A stretch of DNA of 64,000 nt, taken from the NCBI GenBank assembly GCA_023333565.1, contig JAJKFH010001865.1, forward strand, positions 4,402,001 to 4,466,000, given 5' to 3'. Origin of the DNA: Puffinus mauretanicus (lineage: Eukaryota > Chordata > Aves > Procellariiformes > Procellariidae). The first letter of the stretch is position 1. Each line of letters starts with the position of its first letter. The translations under genes and the position numbers were made by a program. The notes under the pieces were generated by a model, which did no database searches, was not told the origin of the DNA, and saw only the letters and a program-made list of their open reading frames with translations. Below are positions 41,133 through 55,000 of this stretch, one piece after another.

Positions 41133-42748
41133 CTTTAAGTAAAAAACAAGCATAAAACCAGCAGCAGAAATCAGTAATGGAAGTTTACTGTAGAAATAAT
41201 GAATAACTATAAAAAGCTGGATTCTTCAGCATTCTGAACACCAAGCTTCTCTCTCTTTTAAGAATAATTTAAAAAGACTGAATAACATCTATGATGCGCT
41301 TTAAGTAGATGCTAATTTTAGCATTTATACCTAAGAGTCTTGTGGAGTTTTTCCTATCAGTAAGTTATATCGATTCTGGTGTTAGATTACAGAGGCTTGG
41401 GAGTTTATTTTTTGCTTTGAACATGCGAGTTTTCCTCAAAAATCCCAGTGAAGACCAGACAACTGCAGTGATATCATGAAGTAAATTCATCATGTTCATG
41501 TTGGGGTAACAGTGAAAGACTTCTCTACAGTACAATACCAAAGAAAAGTCACACATGCAATGCAGGGTATAAACCACCACTAGAAAGTAGCTTTTTCCCT
41601 GAAGCAGTGAATCCTCCTCGAAATACACACTTACGACTTAGTGCTGCTATCTTTGCACAGATCAGATATCTGCACAAGTAATTCCCCTGACTGATAGAGC
41701 AATACCAGCAATTCCCATCTGCGTGCTTGGCCGCAGACAGATTCGGAAGGGGTATCCACCATTCTCTCGCACTGCTGCCGAACAGCTAGTGCTGTGCTGC
41801 TGGTGCCCAGCCTGGGAAGTGGGCTGCCGCCGTTCTAAGCCCTTGCACTTTTGCTGTTAAGTGTTCCACCGTGATGACAAAGCTCATTCTCTTTCTTCAG
41901 TAAATGGAAGCACAAAGAGCATTTAATCTCTCCTTGTTGGCAGCACCTGATAGCTCTCCTACTCTGTAGAGTAGTAAACTATCTTTGGTTCTCCTCTTTC
42001 TACTAAATGCACTTAAAGGACAACAAGGAAATATTTTTGTTAATACATGGCCTCATGTAAAATGAGGGCATAACCTCTTCCTCCAGCTGTCTTGTTAGAA
42101 GTAATTAACAAACCTCCTCACCATGCCTTTCTCCTTAGCTTCTAGCTTTGATGCCGTCTTTCAGTGACTCAGTGTGTGGGCTTGTAAATCCTGTTTTTGT
42201 GCAACTCAATTTACTCCATACGTTGAATATAAAGGAGCTGAAGAGTACTGCTAACAATTGTGAATTTCACTAAGTAGATTCAACACTTTCAGATAGGCAT
42301 AAAGCCTGATAATAAGTCAATATATATTAACAATGTATGCTTCATATAGTTATGTTCTGTTAGCTGACACTGTTCAATAGAGCATTCCGTTTGTTCAGCT
42401 ATAGAAGGTTTGTGGTTTCATAAAAGATGCGTAGATGAAAGCATCACCTAGCAGTTTAGAACAAAAGTCTTAAAAGATGAACATATTTAACTCAGGATTT
42501 TAACCAAATGCAACAGCACCTGAAGTTAGGCAAAATAAATTCAGGAAGCCTCTCAAGTAATCAAACAACAGAGTAAACGGGCATCTAGAAGATTCAGAAC
42601 CATAAGCAGCAAGTTCCTTGGGAGCTGATGGGCATATAAATCATGACTCTTATATTTGACCTCAGATGTAGGAGCCAAAATACAAGAGTTTGTTTTTGGA
42701 ACTTCTGAACAAGATTCCCGTCAAGAAACATAAATTTCAGACTCATAC

Positions 42749-42930
42749 CTGTTGAGTGGACCGTAGTCTCTGTTTTTCATTCTGCCACTGTTTAAATCTC
42801 TCAAGGGCTTCATCCACAGAAATTGCCCCCTTTTTCACCTGTTCCTGCAAGTGGATGAGTTCTTCCTGTTCAGCAGGGATGTTGTGTTTCACAGTGCTAT
42901 CAGTTACTGTGTCAGTGTGGCCTCTGCGTG
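42749..42930 (-). CDS. BANK1: BANK1 coding exon E (conserved helical block)
   Basis: The 182-base exon enters at phase 1 after ttttgtggcag and leaves at phase 0 before gtatga. It covers residues 247-307 of the visible part. After a variable start (RRGHTDTVTDSTVKHN) it carries EQEELIHLQEQVKKGAISVD followed by EALERFKQWQ. This matches mammalian BANK1 (EELILLQEKVKNG...DEALEKFKHWQ) nearly residue for residue, and also the related helix of PIK3AP1. It is predicted to be an amphipathic helix pair, and its partner is not known to me. An upstream GTG lies inside the preceding intron, so a start there is not meaningful. The acceptor is fixed by phase, because an alternative AG six bases on leads to a stop. 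Confidence 0.95.
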
Positions 42931-43648
42931 CTGCCACAAAATGTAGAAAGATAAAGGTAAAAAATATTATTAACCCATTTCATTCCTTTCTCTTTATTAT
43001 ACAAGCACTTTTTTTCAACAAAGGCATGTAGGCAGTGGTTTTATAATCTGACATCAATAAAACCACACCATTTTTAGGGTGGCTCCACCCCTCCCTTTTC
43101 TTCTTTCTGTTTATTTCTTTTTTTTTTTCAATGAGAGAAATGCAACAAATCAATGAGGATTCTACTATTACTCTTTGGCAGCAGACTAGCATCTTAAACA
43201 TTTCATTCATTAGTATTGCCCTGATCCATGGATTTTCCATTAGTGTCAGTTCAAATAAGAACTTCTTTCTAGTGCTAAAGCTATAGTACTGACATTTTAA
43301 AGGAAGTTGTTGCTACGTTAAGACAAAAAATATCCACAGTGCCTTTTTTTCCCTTCCTTCTCCAACTTCACACATTACATTTCTCAAAAGCTGGGGCTGA
43401 AATTTGGTCAGAAAGAATTTTGAAGTTTCACATGATTTCCTTCCCCCAAATTATTAAATACATTGCAGTGACAAGAAAACATTACAACCTAGTCCTCCTA
43501 GAGATGACGATACAGGTGCACAACTGAAGGGAAATGACAGGGAGACGTGTGTTGTCAGATTCACAGCGTGGTCCAGGGAGGTGTAGCACCATGTATCTCC
43601 AGGATACTGATACTGAACTGGCCGATCCAGAACACACGAGCAGCCATG

Positions 43649-43673
43649 AAACAGGGCTCTCCGAGCCCTGTTT
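43649..43673. repeat. Perfect inverted repeat, 11-base arms
   Basis: AAACAGGGCTC, the three-base loop TCC, then GAGCCCTGTTT form a perfect stem with no mismatch. It lies just 5' of the CR1 3' end in the exon D-E intron. It is not followed by a T run, so it does not look like a terminator. Confidence 0.85.
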
Positions 43674-44078
43674 GAGGCTGTTGCAAAGGTGCCATAAAGC
43701 ACCTGATTCACTGCACAGAGAATGCAGCCAGAATAAAAGTTTAAACCATAAGTACGATTTGGGTCAGTTTTTCTGCTGTGTTATACACCAGTATCTTTAT
43801 TTTAAATGAGGAAGGACTGTGCAAAGGGAAATATACTAAGGAAGTGAAAAAACAGCTACTGTGGCTTCTCCCACTCCCTCCTTTTGATCATACTAGCCCA
43901 TATTAGGCACAAATCTCTACTCTTTTCCATTTCAGCTAATTGTTTCTGCTTTGATGGAGTATCTGATAAGATTATTTGGAAATCAGACCAGTTTAGGTAA
44001 AACTGCATTTTTTTATATCAGCAGAAGGGGGGTGTGTGTGTGTATTTCCTCAAACCCATAAAAGCTATTCTCTTTTAT

Positions 44079-45310
44079 CACAGAATCATAGAATGGTTTG
44101 AGTTGGAAGGGACCTTTGAAAGTCATCTAGTCTAAGCCCCCTGCAATGAGCAGGGACATCTTCAACTAGATCAGGTTGCTCAGAGCCTTGTCCAACCTGA
44201 CCTTGAATGTTTCCAGCAATGGGGCATCTACCGCCTCTCTGGGCAACCTGTGCCAGTGTTTCACCACCCTCATGGTAAAAAATTTCTTCCTTATATCTAG
44301 TCTAAATCTGCCCTCTTTTAGTTTAAAACCATTCCCCCTTGTCCTATCGCTACAGGCCCTGCTAAAAAGTCTGTCCCCATCTTTCTTTTAAGCCCCCTTT
44401 AAGTACTGAAAGGCCACAATGAGGTCTCCCTGGAGCCTTCTCTTCTCCAGGCTGAACTACCCCAACTCTCTCAGCCTTTCTTCATGGAAGAGGCTTTCCA
44501 TCCCTCTGATCATTTCTGTGACCCTCTTCTGAACCCGCCTCAACAGGTCCATGTCTTTCTTGCGCTGCGGGCTCCAGAGCTGGACGCAGTACTCCAGGTA
44601 GGGTCTCACCAGAGCAGAGCAGAGGGGCAGAATCCCCTCCCTCGACCTGCTGGCCACGCTTCTTTTGATGCAGCCCAGGATACGGTTGGCCTTCTGGGCT
44701 GCAAGTGCACGTTGCTGGCTCATGTCCAGCTTTTCATCCCCCAGTACCCCCAAGTCCTTCTCGGCAGGGCTGCCCTCAATCCCTTCATCCCCCAGCCTGT
44801 ATTGATGCCAGGGGTTGCCCCGACCCAGGTGCAGGATCTTGCACTTGGCCTTGTTGAACCTCATGAGGTTCACATGGGCCCACTTCTTGAGCTTGTCCAG
44901 GTCCCTCTGGATGGCATCCCGTCCCTCAGGCGTGTCGACCGCACCACTCAGCTTGGTGTCATCTGCAAACTTGCTGAGGGTGCACTCGATCCCACTGCCT
45001 ATGTCATTGATGAAGATACTAAACTGTACTGGTCCCACTACAGACTCCTGAGGGACACCACTTGTCACCGATCTCCATCCAGACATTGAGCCATTGACTA
45101 CTACTCTCTGGATGCAACCATCCAGCTAATTCCCATCCACCGAATAGTATATCCATCAAATCCATCTCTCTCCAATTTAGAGAGAAGGATGTTGTGGGGG
45201 ACTATGTCAAAGGCCTTACAGAAGTGCAGATAGATGACATCCATAGCTCTTCCGTTGTCCATGGATGTAGTCACTCCATCATAGAAGGCCACTAGGTTGG
45301 TTTGCAAAGG
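44079..45310 (-). mobile_element. CR1 LINE, 5'-truncated, with broken reverse transcriptase
   Basis: This is a chicken-repeat-1 type non-LTR retrotransposon copy in the intron between BANK1 exons D and E, in the same orientation as the gene. The 3' end is marked by the typical ATTCTATG-type octamer tail (cagaatcatagaatgg on the plus strand at about 44080-44096). The region 45086-44457 encodes the C-terminal part of the reverse transcriptase, including [13 protein letters not shown] with the catalytic FADD box, the [19 protein letters not shown] block and the [16 protein letters not shown] block. An upstream part at 45307-45101 (FYDGV...[18 protein letters not shown]) is in a different frame, so there is a frameshift near 45090-45100. 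A TAG at 44459-44457 cuts the C-terminus. The copy starts abruptly near 45310, as expected from incomplete reverse transcription. It cannot move by itself. Confidence 0.95.
44457..45307 (-). pseudogene. CR1 ORF2 reverse transcriptase remnant
   Basis: This is the coding part of the CR1 copy. It keeps the reverse transcriptase palm motifs C to E region (FADD at about 44960) and the downstream thumb-like blocks. The endonuclease domain and the N-terminal palm are missing because of the 5' truncation. One frameshift near 45090-45100 and one premature TAG at 44459-44457 break the frame. The remaining 209-codon stretch is otherwise open, which suggests an insertion that is not extremely old. This is a dead copy. 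Confidence 0.9.
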
Positions 45311-45998
45311 TATGCTACCAATATTCCACCATAGTAAGATCTAGAAGGTCCTGTATTCTTTTCCTAAGTGGTTTAGCATTCATGAAAAGTAATGTCAGCA
45401 GCACTGGAGACTGCAGTTCCCCGCTACAGAAATAAATAGGTGATTACGTGCTGCTCTATATGCTTTAATCCTGACCTGCTACTCGTTAACAGAAGAGGGA
45501 GGAAAAATCTTCACTGAGTGTTCATTCAGTTTTTACATAACATTGTTAATTATTTTAGGGTACCATTAATAGAATTTATGGTAGCAACATTTTGATGGGC
45601 TAACAACTCAAATAACAACTGGACTGGCACAAGTAATTCCTTTTACATGGATGTTGGGGTACCCAGGAGAGAACTGTTGCTCCCCACACTGCTGCCTTTC
45701 CATGGCTGGAATTAGTGCACAGCTGAGCCCTCCTGTCCCTCCGTTTCTTGGTTTTAATCACAATGGAGAAAGGAAACAGAAAAGCATAAAGTAACTGACT
45801 CAACAAATCTTTCCCACAAGACTGTAACTTTTATTTTTCTTTCTTTTATCTGATCTCTTAATGCTGCAATGCCATTAAGGATATAAATCATATGTGGGAA
45901 AATAGATGCTGAATCAGTCAAAATCAAGTCACAGCAAATCTCTACTAGTTCTACTGAAAAGCATCAAAGCAGTTAAAGAGCTAAATTAAATTCTGTAC

Positions 45999-46067
45999 CG
46001 GGCTTCCTGGCGTCGCAGTACGTCCTGTCATTGTCACTGGGCACTCGAGTGGCCTTTTGCTGAAACA
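45999..46067 (-). CDS. BANK1: BANK1 coding exon D (short, VFQQK)
   Basis: The 69-base exon (23 codons, phase 1 at both ends) lies about 10 kb from exon C. It starts after ttgttgtag and ends before gtacag. The split first codon gives V, followed by FQQKATRVPSDNDRTYCDA, which lines up with mammalian VFQQKTARRQSDDDKF. It supplies residues 224-246 of the visible part. The segment is basic and polar, a linker with no recognised domain. The exon is too short to stand out as an open frame. The call depends on the match directly continuing the TPYIVQ end of exon C and on matching phases on both sides. Confidence 0.87.
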
Positions 46068-49000
46068 CTACAACAAAATTAAGAGTATAAGGAAGTTGAT
46101 GAAAAATGGCAATAAAAAACATCACACGTTCTGAACGAAGGAAGGAGGCTCATGAAAGCAGGCTGGAATAAATTTCTTGTTCTAGCCTAGGAGTACTTCT
46201 CAACCCACTTGTCAGTCTAATGTTAATTACTTGAAAAATTGTTCTGTTGCACAGAATGGCAGGATAACTGATATTACAGATATCATGACAAGAAGCTTTG
46301 AAGAAAATAAAATAGACTTATCACATTAACATATTACTTGTTTAGAAAAAAACCAGCTAGATCTCGGAGTTCTTCACATGGTACAGACACGTACTTATCT
46401 TATGGGGAAAGCTAAAGCAGAAAAAAACAATAGTACTAGGTGAGAATAATGACACTGCTTAAGAAAGATTATGTGTATCTTTTTGTCTACTTTATTCAAG
46501 CACTAGGAACAGCAAAGCATGATCACTTATTCCATTAGCATAGCCCATCATCCCCATTCGTGTGAGGTGCCCAGAGTACAGCCAGCCTGGATACTCCCTG
46601 AAATGCTGCAGTCAAACTTGTGCTGGCAGCATATGTAAAACCCAGAGGGTGGGAATTGCTTGGTTTCTGACTTAGCTACTGCCATATAGGCTTTCCCTCT
46701 TAAGTCTCAGTTCTGATTTTAGCTAAACAAACTGATCATCTGGAATAATTCCTTCCCATTAAGTAATCTTTCTGACATCACTGCAATGCAGCAAACGTGC
46801 CAGTTCAACGGAGCTTGGGGACCAAGGCCCAGTACAATGGAGCTCTGATTAAGTGGCAGAGCAGGCATGCTCTGCATGGTACCCCGGAGTCCTGGCTTCT
46901 TGCTCCTGCTGACCAGGGAAACCCAGTGGACCTTGGTTTGCTCCTTGTCTGCCTGCTCAGGCTGCCTGTACAATGCATCCACTTTACTCAGGGAAACTTG
47001 TAAAACGGATGATCAAGACCGCTGTGACATCTAAACTCTGCGCATGCTACGTGCAGAGGTGAGGAAGGAGCAATTCCTAAGGGTGTATTTTCTACGCTGC
47101 AGAATAAAGTCTTTACGCTAACTCCTGAGTAGGCTTGTATGGAAGGTGATGATGAATGAAAACAGCTGGGGACTTGATGTTCCTTAAAATGTTCTCAGGC
47201 TAAATGGAGAAAGTATAAGAACTATACAGGCAGCACAATCTGCTGATGTTATATCCCTAGCTTCAGCCTAACACTGATAGATTTTAATTTTTGTAATACT
47301 CTTCTCTGTAATTCTCAAAGAATCCTACTAAATATGGTTGCAGTGTTTTCTTCTATACTTGAAATAGTATTCTCTTTTTAAAGAAGAAATTAAAGTAACC
47401 AGAACACAAAGGTAATGCAGGCAGCCTGAATTTTACTGCATAAGGAGGATAAGGGATGTACTCAACAATGTCCCTGATTGGAAAGCACTTTAATTGATAG
47501 GCTTTGAAATTTCTGCTGAGTTTTGCGGTGTTGGAGTAATCAGAAATGGAATTACTCTTTCAGTTCCAAGAAAAATTGTTAAAACCACTTTACATGCCGC
47601 ATCTTGCTGAAATGATTTTAATTGGCAGCAAGCATTCAGCATGGGTGAGGTCAATGAAAACAAATTCCTGTTTCTGGAATACCTGGAAAGACGTATGCGC
47701 ACACCACTGTACGACTGCCACAGGTTTAGGGAAGACTCCAGCAATTTGCTCTTTCATTCCCACATTCTAATTACTTATGAACTGCTCAAATACAGCAGTG
47801 GAATGAAAGAAACAGGTAATCTTGCACAGGGATATATTCCATTATTTCTTATGGAAGATAAAGCGAATATTCCTTCAGTAAAGCAATATTAATATAGCAA
47901 TTTTTTAAAGTGTCAGAATGCCCCAGTCCTTCAACTGAGGAAGGATGTCTATTTTCATATTTTCAGAGCCTCTCTGCCATAGATAATCTGATTAAAAAAT
48001 TGCAGTATTTCCATTATGCTTTTTGACTTAATGTGCACCCTTCAATAATATCTGTATGATCAGAAAGAGAGTCCTTCTGAATTTTTAATCGCATTGTGAC
48101 TGGCTAAAGTACCCATAGATGCTTGTAGGTCAAAATCTACAAATTAAATGTCCCGATCCGATATATGCTATATAATTTTTGTCTGTATTGTATCTCCTCT
48201 TCTCTCTCAGTTTCTCAGAATTAAAAGAGGCTGAGAGAACTAATAAGTAATTCCAATTTATTCCCTCTCCTCTCTTCAGTTGCTACAGGACACAGATGAA
48301 GCTCTTTGCATGCCCTAAATACATTTTTATGTCTTGGGTAGTAAGATCACTTTTTAGGAATATAATATAACCTCAATATTTATTTCTCCAGGAAAGCAAA
48401 CTCGGAGAGTAAGAAACTACTGCAGTATTTTCTAGTAGGACATGAAACCAGAAAACAACATTTAAAAAGTGTGACAAAACACAAACTTTGTGGCAAATAT
48501 GCAGAACTCTGGGAAAATCCCTTACGGAAGGCTTGGAAAGTGAGTGGGATCCAAGAAACTCTGAATTGCCTTTTTTATCTCAATCAGACTAGCTACAGAT
48601 GTTGTTTCAGGATGTCTGCACATGCAGGTAAACAATGTTATGAGGCTTAAAATGTGGTTAATATTTTCATGGTTATCACCACAAATAGAAGGGCTAGAAA
48701 CATTTGAAATCTAAGTCTCCTGTGTATAATCCTGTAGCAAGAGGAACATTTTATAGTCACACACTGCGCAAGAAACTGTGATGAGTATAAAGGGTCTAGA
48801 AAGAGAGAATGAAATTTTTTACAATAGCTGCAGGTTGACAAAAAGAACAGGAATTTGATTTTCAGAATTAATTGAGGTTTTAACACAACGCCATAATGGT
48901 AAGGAATCATAGATGCACTATGACATTTCAAAAATTGCTTAGTGATAGGCCAGTAAGAAGTGATATAATTAGAAACACAGGCAATCAAAACATGGGAAGA

Positions 49001-52000
49001 GTTACATTATGAGAGAGGACAACTCACATCAGTTAAGAGGCAATGATCAATCAAGGTATGGTTTCTAATTTACATTTCACTTTACCCATCTAAACTATGA
49101 GGGATGTTGCCTAATTTGTTTTATTAGCAACGTTACCTCTAAACATCAAACAACAGTTTGCCACTCTACTAGCGATTCAAATAAAGCTAGACCAATGAAC
49201 CTACCCTCTGGAAGAATATGTGAGCTAAGCATACCTAATACTTACCTACTTAATCAACACTTTTAGCAGAACAAACACAAAGGAGAAAAGACACAGCGAG
49301 AAAAAAAAGTCAATAAATATCACTAATTTGAATTCAGTTTGCTTAGGGAAATTCAAGATACATTTATTCATCAGCTTCACTGAGCTGATGTTCCAAACAA
49401 AATTATCTATTGCCATGACTGTTTTATTTAGGAAACATTCAAATTAAAATCCAGGGGAACAAAATCTTTATAGAAGCACAAGGCTAAGCGATAATGCAAA
49501 TTAATTAATACACTAGGGTTGCACTTATTAACACATCTCAACTCAGTTGCAAATTACAGTGAGTTTGTAAGCTTCCTCCTTGTTTTTAGTAGGCTTTTGC
49601 TTCATTCATTTTAGAATTGTCACGCAATTAACTCATGATTAATGGAAGAATGGAGGAGGAGGGGTGAATTACTAGTTGGGATATGTTGCAGGGACAGAAT
49701 CCTATCTTTGCCCACTCCATTTTTTTTTCCCATTATTTAAACATTTTAACATTTAAACTGTGTGTGCATAGTACCTAGGCAAATAAAACTTGCAAGTTTT
49801 TTTTTCTGGTAGAGATTAGATTGTAAATTAGATGTACCACAGCAAGGGAAGACAAATACACAGAGAATACTAAGGAAGGAATATAGTTGAATGATGCTTA
49901 TTATTCAGGAGACGAGAACTCTGCAGATGTTTGTTCACATCTTTTTAGACCTCGTTTTCCTTTTGTCTGTTTTGTTTGCTAACACACTGAGCATCACTCA
50001 GCATGAGGACTAGACAGAGGTCATCAGTGCAATGCTAACCAGTAAGTTTTGTGAGAGATGATTAAGGACCACTTCTAAAATTTATACAAGATATTTCACA
50101 TATTTAAGATTAAAACAAGAAATTCTAGTGATTCATAACATGAAATCAACTATGAAAATGGGGCACTGTAAACAGTATGGCCTTTTTTATTTTTCCGAGG
50201 CAACACAGCTGAGCACAGAACAAAAGCGTATCAGCATGCCTCATGACTCTGGTCTAGTTAGGCCCAAGCATTGTGGAGAAGGTATGGCTGTGCTGTGCTC
50301 TGCAAGGTAACAAAGGCTCAAGTCCCAGGAGCTGTCCTGTCATGGTAGAATGGGTGTCTGAATGCACTTACACTGTCAGAAGGCAAGGGGAAAAAGACTG
50401 GAGAGTCTTAACTGCACTGGTGTGAGAAAACCAGCGACCAGATCTAAACTGGTACAGAAGTTCTGATCTGTTCTAAATGTGCTGCCTGACACACAAGACA
50501 TTTATGAGAACACAACAGTCATTTCATCAGGATAAAGACTAGGTGATGTCAAATGCACTTGCAGAAATATCAAACTGCCATGCTGCTCCGTTATTTGCAG
50601 TGGCCCAATGCATGTTGCCCGAGTTTTTCAGCTACAGCATCACATCCACTCAACACAACTTATACAGGCTGTTGTCAGCCTCTAACTTCCACAGCCATAT
50701 AATTAGTTGGTTGAGATTGAAAAAACCCAGTTTTCTCAGATCAAAAGTAAAATGATGTTAAAAAGAATCACCGTGTAATGACAATGTGAAAACATTAATC
50801 CAAAAATAAACACATGCTCACCAGCAATTCTCTTCCCAATTTGCAGTGAGATTCTGAGTCTGTCAAATATGAGCTCAAATCTGTTAGAATCCCAGCAACC
50901 TTGGTCAGGGAGGGACGTCAGGCGACTACACAGAGACGACTCCCCTTACCGAGGCAAGATAGTAAAAGTAATACCAGACCCCCTCCTTACAGAAGGGGTA
51001 AAGAGTGACTGAGCAGAATAGGTACTGGTGATTAGTTTAAGATACCATTCAGAAGGCGGTGTCAATGTACTTGCTGTACCATACACAATGAAGAGAACTC
51101 TCCCACTGTTGCTTTTATCAGAAATTTAACTTAATGGATTATGGAAGTTGGAAGGACTCTAGCAATATACTCAAGAATATTTGCTCCAGCATGTAAAACC
51201 TGAATATACTTCTGCAGTTCCATTTTTCTTCAGCGGAGAAAAGCAAGAAGGGGAAGACTCTAGATCTGGTTTTACCAGAAATATGCTATTTAGAACAGTT
51301 TGCTTTTCAACCCCGCAGCATCCTATAAATATTTTCTCTCTGTGCACCTTATTCAGTACATGTTTCAATCTACCAAAGTTAAAATAGCAAAAAATCTGAT
51401 TGAATGAACACAGTGGGTGAAGCCAGTATACCACCTCCCAGCCAGGTCTGTAAAAACAGTCTGAGTGCTCTAAGACAGCTGAACAGTGGTTCCTAGTATT
51501 TTATTCATGGAAAAACACCCTCAAGTTGGGGATACATAATGAAATTCATCTGCAGTGCAGTACTTTATACTCACTGTAGGAAAGTACTAAAAAATTCCTC
51601 TGTGGGACATAAATGTTTTGCAGTTTGCATGGGCTCCGAGGCTTCACTTTGGAAACCCCTGCTTCAAAGCATTTAAACAATCTGCATAATAAGAATTACT
51701 AACTCAGGATGCAATCACTATAGTTCCCAGTAATCAGCCTGAGAAGCTTCCAAGACACTAACAGCTCTGTTCTGGGTTTTGTTTTTTCATTTCATTTGGG
51801 TTTATGTTGTCTACTCTGTACATGAGAGATTCTGCCTCCCTAAAAATATCCACCGGCTGCTACTTTTTCTGCATACCCTGTGATTTTGATGAGCAATGAG
51901 AATGCTATTCTCTTCTGGGATAGTAACTGGGAAACATATTTTTCCACTGCTAACTTTTAACCCTAGTGTGAAGTCCCACAGACAGCTATCTTAAAATAGT

Positions 52001-55000
52001 AAAATGTTTCCAGTGCACAGAGGGGAAATGCATTCCTTCAGGGATTTGTAAGAGCAAAGGAACAAAGGCTATAGCATATGACATTTTATTTATGCTGTGG
52101 TAGGGCAGGTGTTCTTGCTGCAGAGAACCCCTCTCAAACTGGTGGTCTCTGATAAGAGGTAAATGATCAAACCAGGACAGTAATGTAATCCTTAAGCCCT
52201 GAGGCAGTCCTGGTAGGTCAGACTTCAGAAATGGTAGGGAGGCATTACAGAAACTCATGCACCTGTCCTAAGAATACACCGGGGACTTCGGTTTCCAGCT
52301 CAGTCAAATCTGGTATCAATAGGGAACATTAAAATTGCACTGTAAACTGAAAACACAACACCTTCATACACTTATTTAACAGTTGTTTTGGCAGCACACA
52401 ATTGGAAAAAACACCAAAATAACCTACAAAGGAATACTAAGCACTTGAGGAATGGAAAGGGAGCACACTAAGAGTGCACACCACCTGGACAACAAGCTAT
52501 TTGGCACCGATTTGCAGCTCCATTGGTTGGTAAGCCTTTCACACAGAAGGCAGAGTTCTTGCAGTGGTCCAAGTTAAAGAACAAATGTACTCTCTGTTTG
52601 TTAAAGATGCAGTACGTTTAGCAGTGTTCAATACAGTAGTTTGCACGTTCATTAAAATTTGAAAATAGAATAAATGAAAGTGAGTAAAAGCGATTAGAAC
52701 ACTTATGTTTTAAATCTTTCAACTCACTCATGTTTCCCAGAATTTATTTTTCAGCAAATTCAGGTCAGATGCTCAAACTGTAAATTGCGGTAATTCAGTT
52801 ATGACAGCTTGCATCACCGAGTGTCTACTGCTTAGGTTTTGAAGTGTAGATCCTGCTCTGAAAAAGACTCTAAAAACGGGCTTGTGGAGTTCCATGTTTT
52901 TCTATACATCAACAGTTCCACTATCCTATTCTGCAGAGCACCAAGTGGTAATCTACAGGGAGCAGGCTTTCTGCCTAATGTAAACTTGAGCTTCCATGTA
53001 TTTGAAAGCTACTTATTACAAAGAGAGCTATTTGCTCGCTTTCTTTGTTGTTACTCTCATGGAAACACCACCGCTTTTGCTTAAAGGAGAAGATACTCTT
53101 TTGTAACTTCATGGACTTCAAGGTATGGTGAAAGCCCACACGGGAATTCAGCCACTTGATTTGTCCCGATGGATACAAAAAATAAATTAAAAAGGAGTCA
53201 CCAGCATGCAATCCAAGAGGCAAAAGGCATTTCTGTTATCCAATGCTTACGCTTTTTTTTTGCCAATAAATGAGCCCATAATTTTCCATCATCTCTGTGG
53301 GTACATAAAGGGCAAAAAGAAATCCTCCTCTTGCATCATGGCACTATCACAACAGCCTCTGCAACCCTTGGAGCATGAAGCTTATTCTTTCCATGAACTC
53401 CCAAAGTACATGGGGATCCAGTTGTGGGTGGCCGTGTAGCCTTAACACAGCCCTCCTCTGTGCATCATGCTCTATTCTCTAATCCCATTTTTCCCATAGG
53501 ACCTGTGTCTTCCTGAACACCAGAAGGGAATGGTTCTGAAGATCAACCAGAACTGTGCAGTGAAGACAACCTGTTTCTTACAGGAATATGATATAATTTG
53601 TTTTAGAAGTTAAAAGGTATTTAGTGAATGGAGAGAGAATACGGAGGGAAGGATGCCTCAGTTAAGTAACTAAACGTTGCTCTGCGGAACAGGACTTCTC
53701 TCCAACAAAGCCCCAGCGTAACCCCAGACAAGTCATTTAAGCCAGCAATTGGGCTCGTGAATCCCTGACGTTAGGGTGCTGACTAGACACACTAGTGATT
53801 TAATTTGAAGTTCTGAGCACTCGTAGTGGCCACTGAAATCAATGGGATCTCTGCTTTGAATGAGTAAAGTATTATGCAATGCTGTTAATCTCAAGAATGG
53901 CATCTTAGTTACTTCATATTGGGCATCCAAAAACTCAATGGATGCAGAACAAACCAAAGGGTTTATCACAGGAGGGTCTGAAACAACACACTGGCCCTAG
54001 GGCAGGCATGAATTGTATTTTGAACAAAAATGGGAATGAAAAACACTGAAGAGTTTTGCATCTTATGCTCACCCACTTTAAACACTAGAAACAAAATATC
54101 TGTGATAAATAGCAGCACACAGCTATATACTTAAGGACTGTATTGTAATGTTTGTAGCAGGGAGAAAGAAGTAAAACAGCAAAACTACCTCAATTCTCCC
54201 TTCTTGGTTATTTGACTTTGCAACTTCCGCAATGCTGTTTTTAAGATAACATATGAAAAAAAAACCCTGAAACTATCTTCAATTTATTTGAGGGCTGAAA
54301 AATGTGTATATGCACTAGCCAGAGTAATTTCATTTTACACTGATTAGATTAAATTATAAAGCAATGGCTGCAAACACATGCAGATTTTAATGATGGACTG
54401 GAATGAAATTTTCTGGTTCTTACAGCTGAAACAATCTTTTTTTTCCCTGATTATAACCAGTTTTAATATAATAAACTGGAAACTGGGATATTGCTGGACT
54501 GGATGAAGAATTTTTTAACCACTGTGGAGAAGGACAAAAATTGCCAATCCAAGTAGCAAGAAAAATCTTTCAGCTGAAGATATATGACTTATGTCTAAAA
54601 TTTGACTATCGATTTCAGGAATCCCTGCACAAAACAGGAGAGTGAGAAACTCCAGATCTGGAACTAGCAGGATGGCCAGGTGAAACAGAGGCCTGAGTGG
54701 TCAACTGAAGCTTTCTTGAAGCGCTTCCACTTTTCTCATTTATTGTATAAGTAAATGAACTTGAGTTAGAGGCTGATTTCACAGAACAACAGGAAATTAA
54801 TTTGTCTACCACTACCTGCTTATAAAAGCAAAGCTAAAAACCTTGGGGGGTGTGTGTGCGTGTGTGTATATATATGGTGTAAAAGAACCACAGTCCCATC
54901 AAAGCAGTTCCTCTGATAGTGTCTTCCTTAGTGAACAGTTAGGGTAGGCAAAGCAGAAACACTCTAGTGCAATAAAAGACAGTAAAAGCAAAATCCCAAA

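Noticed and set aside
44484..45089. 201-codon plus-strand frame
   Set aside because: It is the antisense shadow of the CR1 reverse transcriptase.
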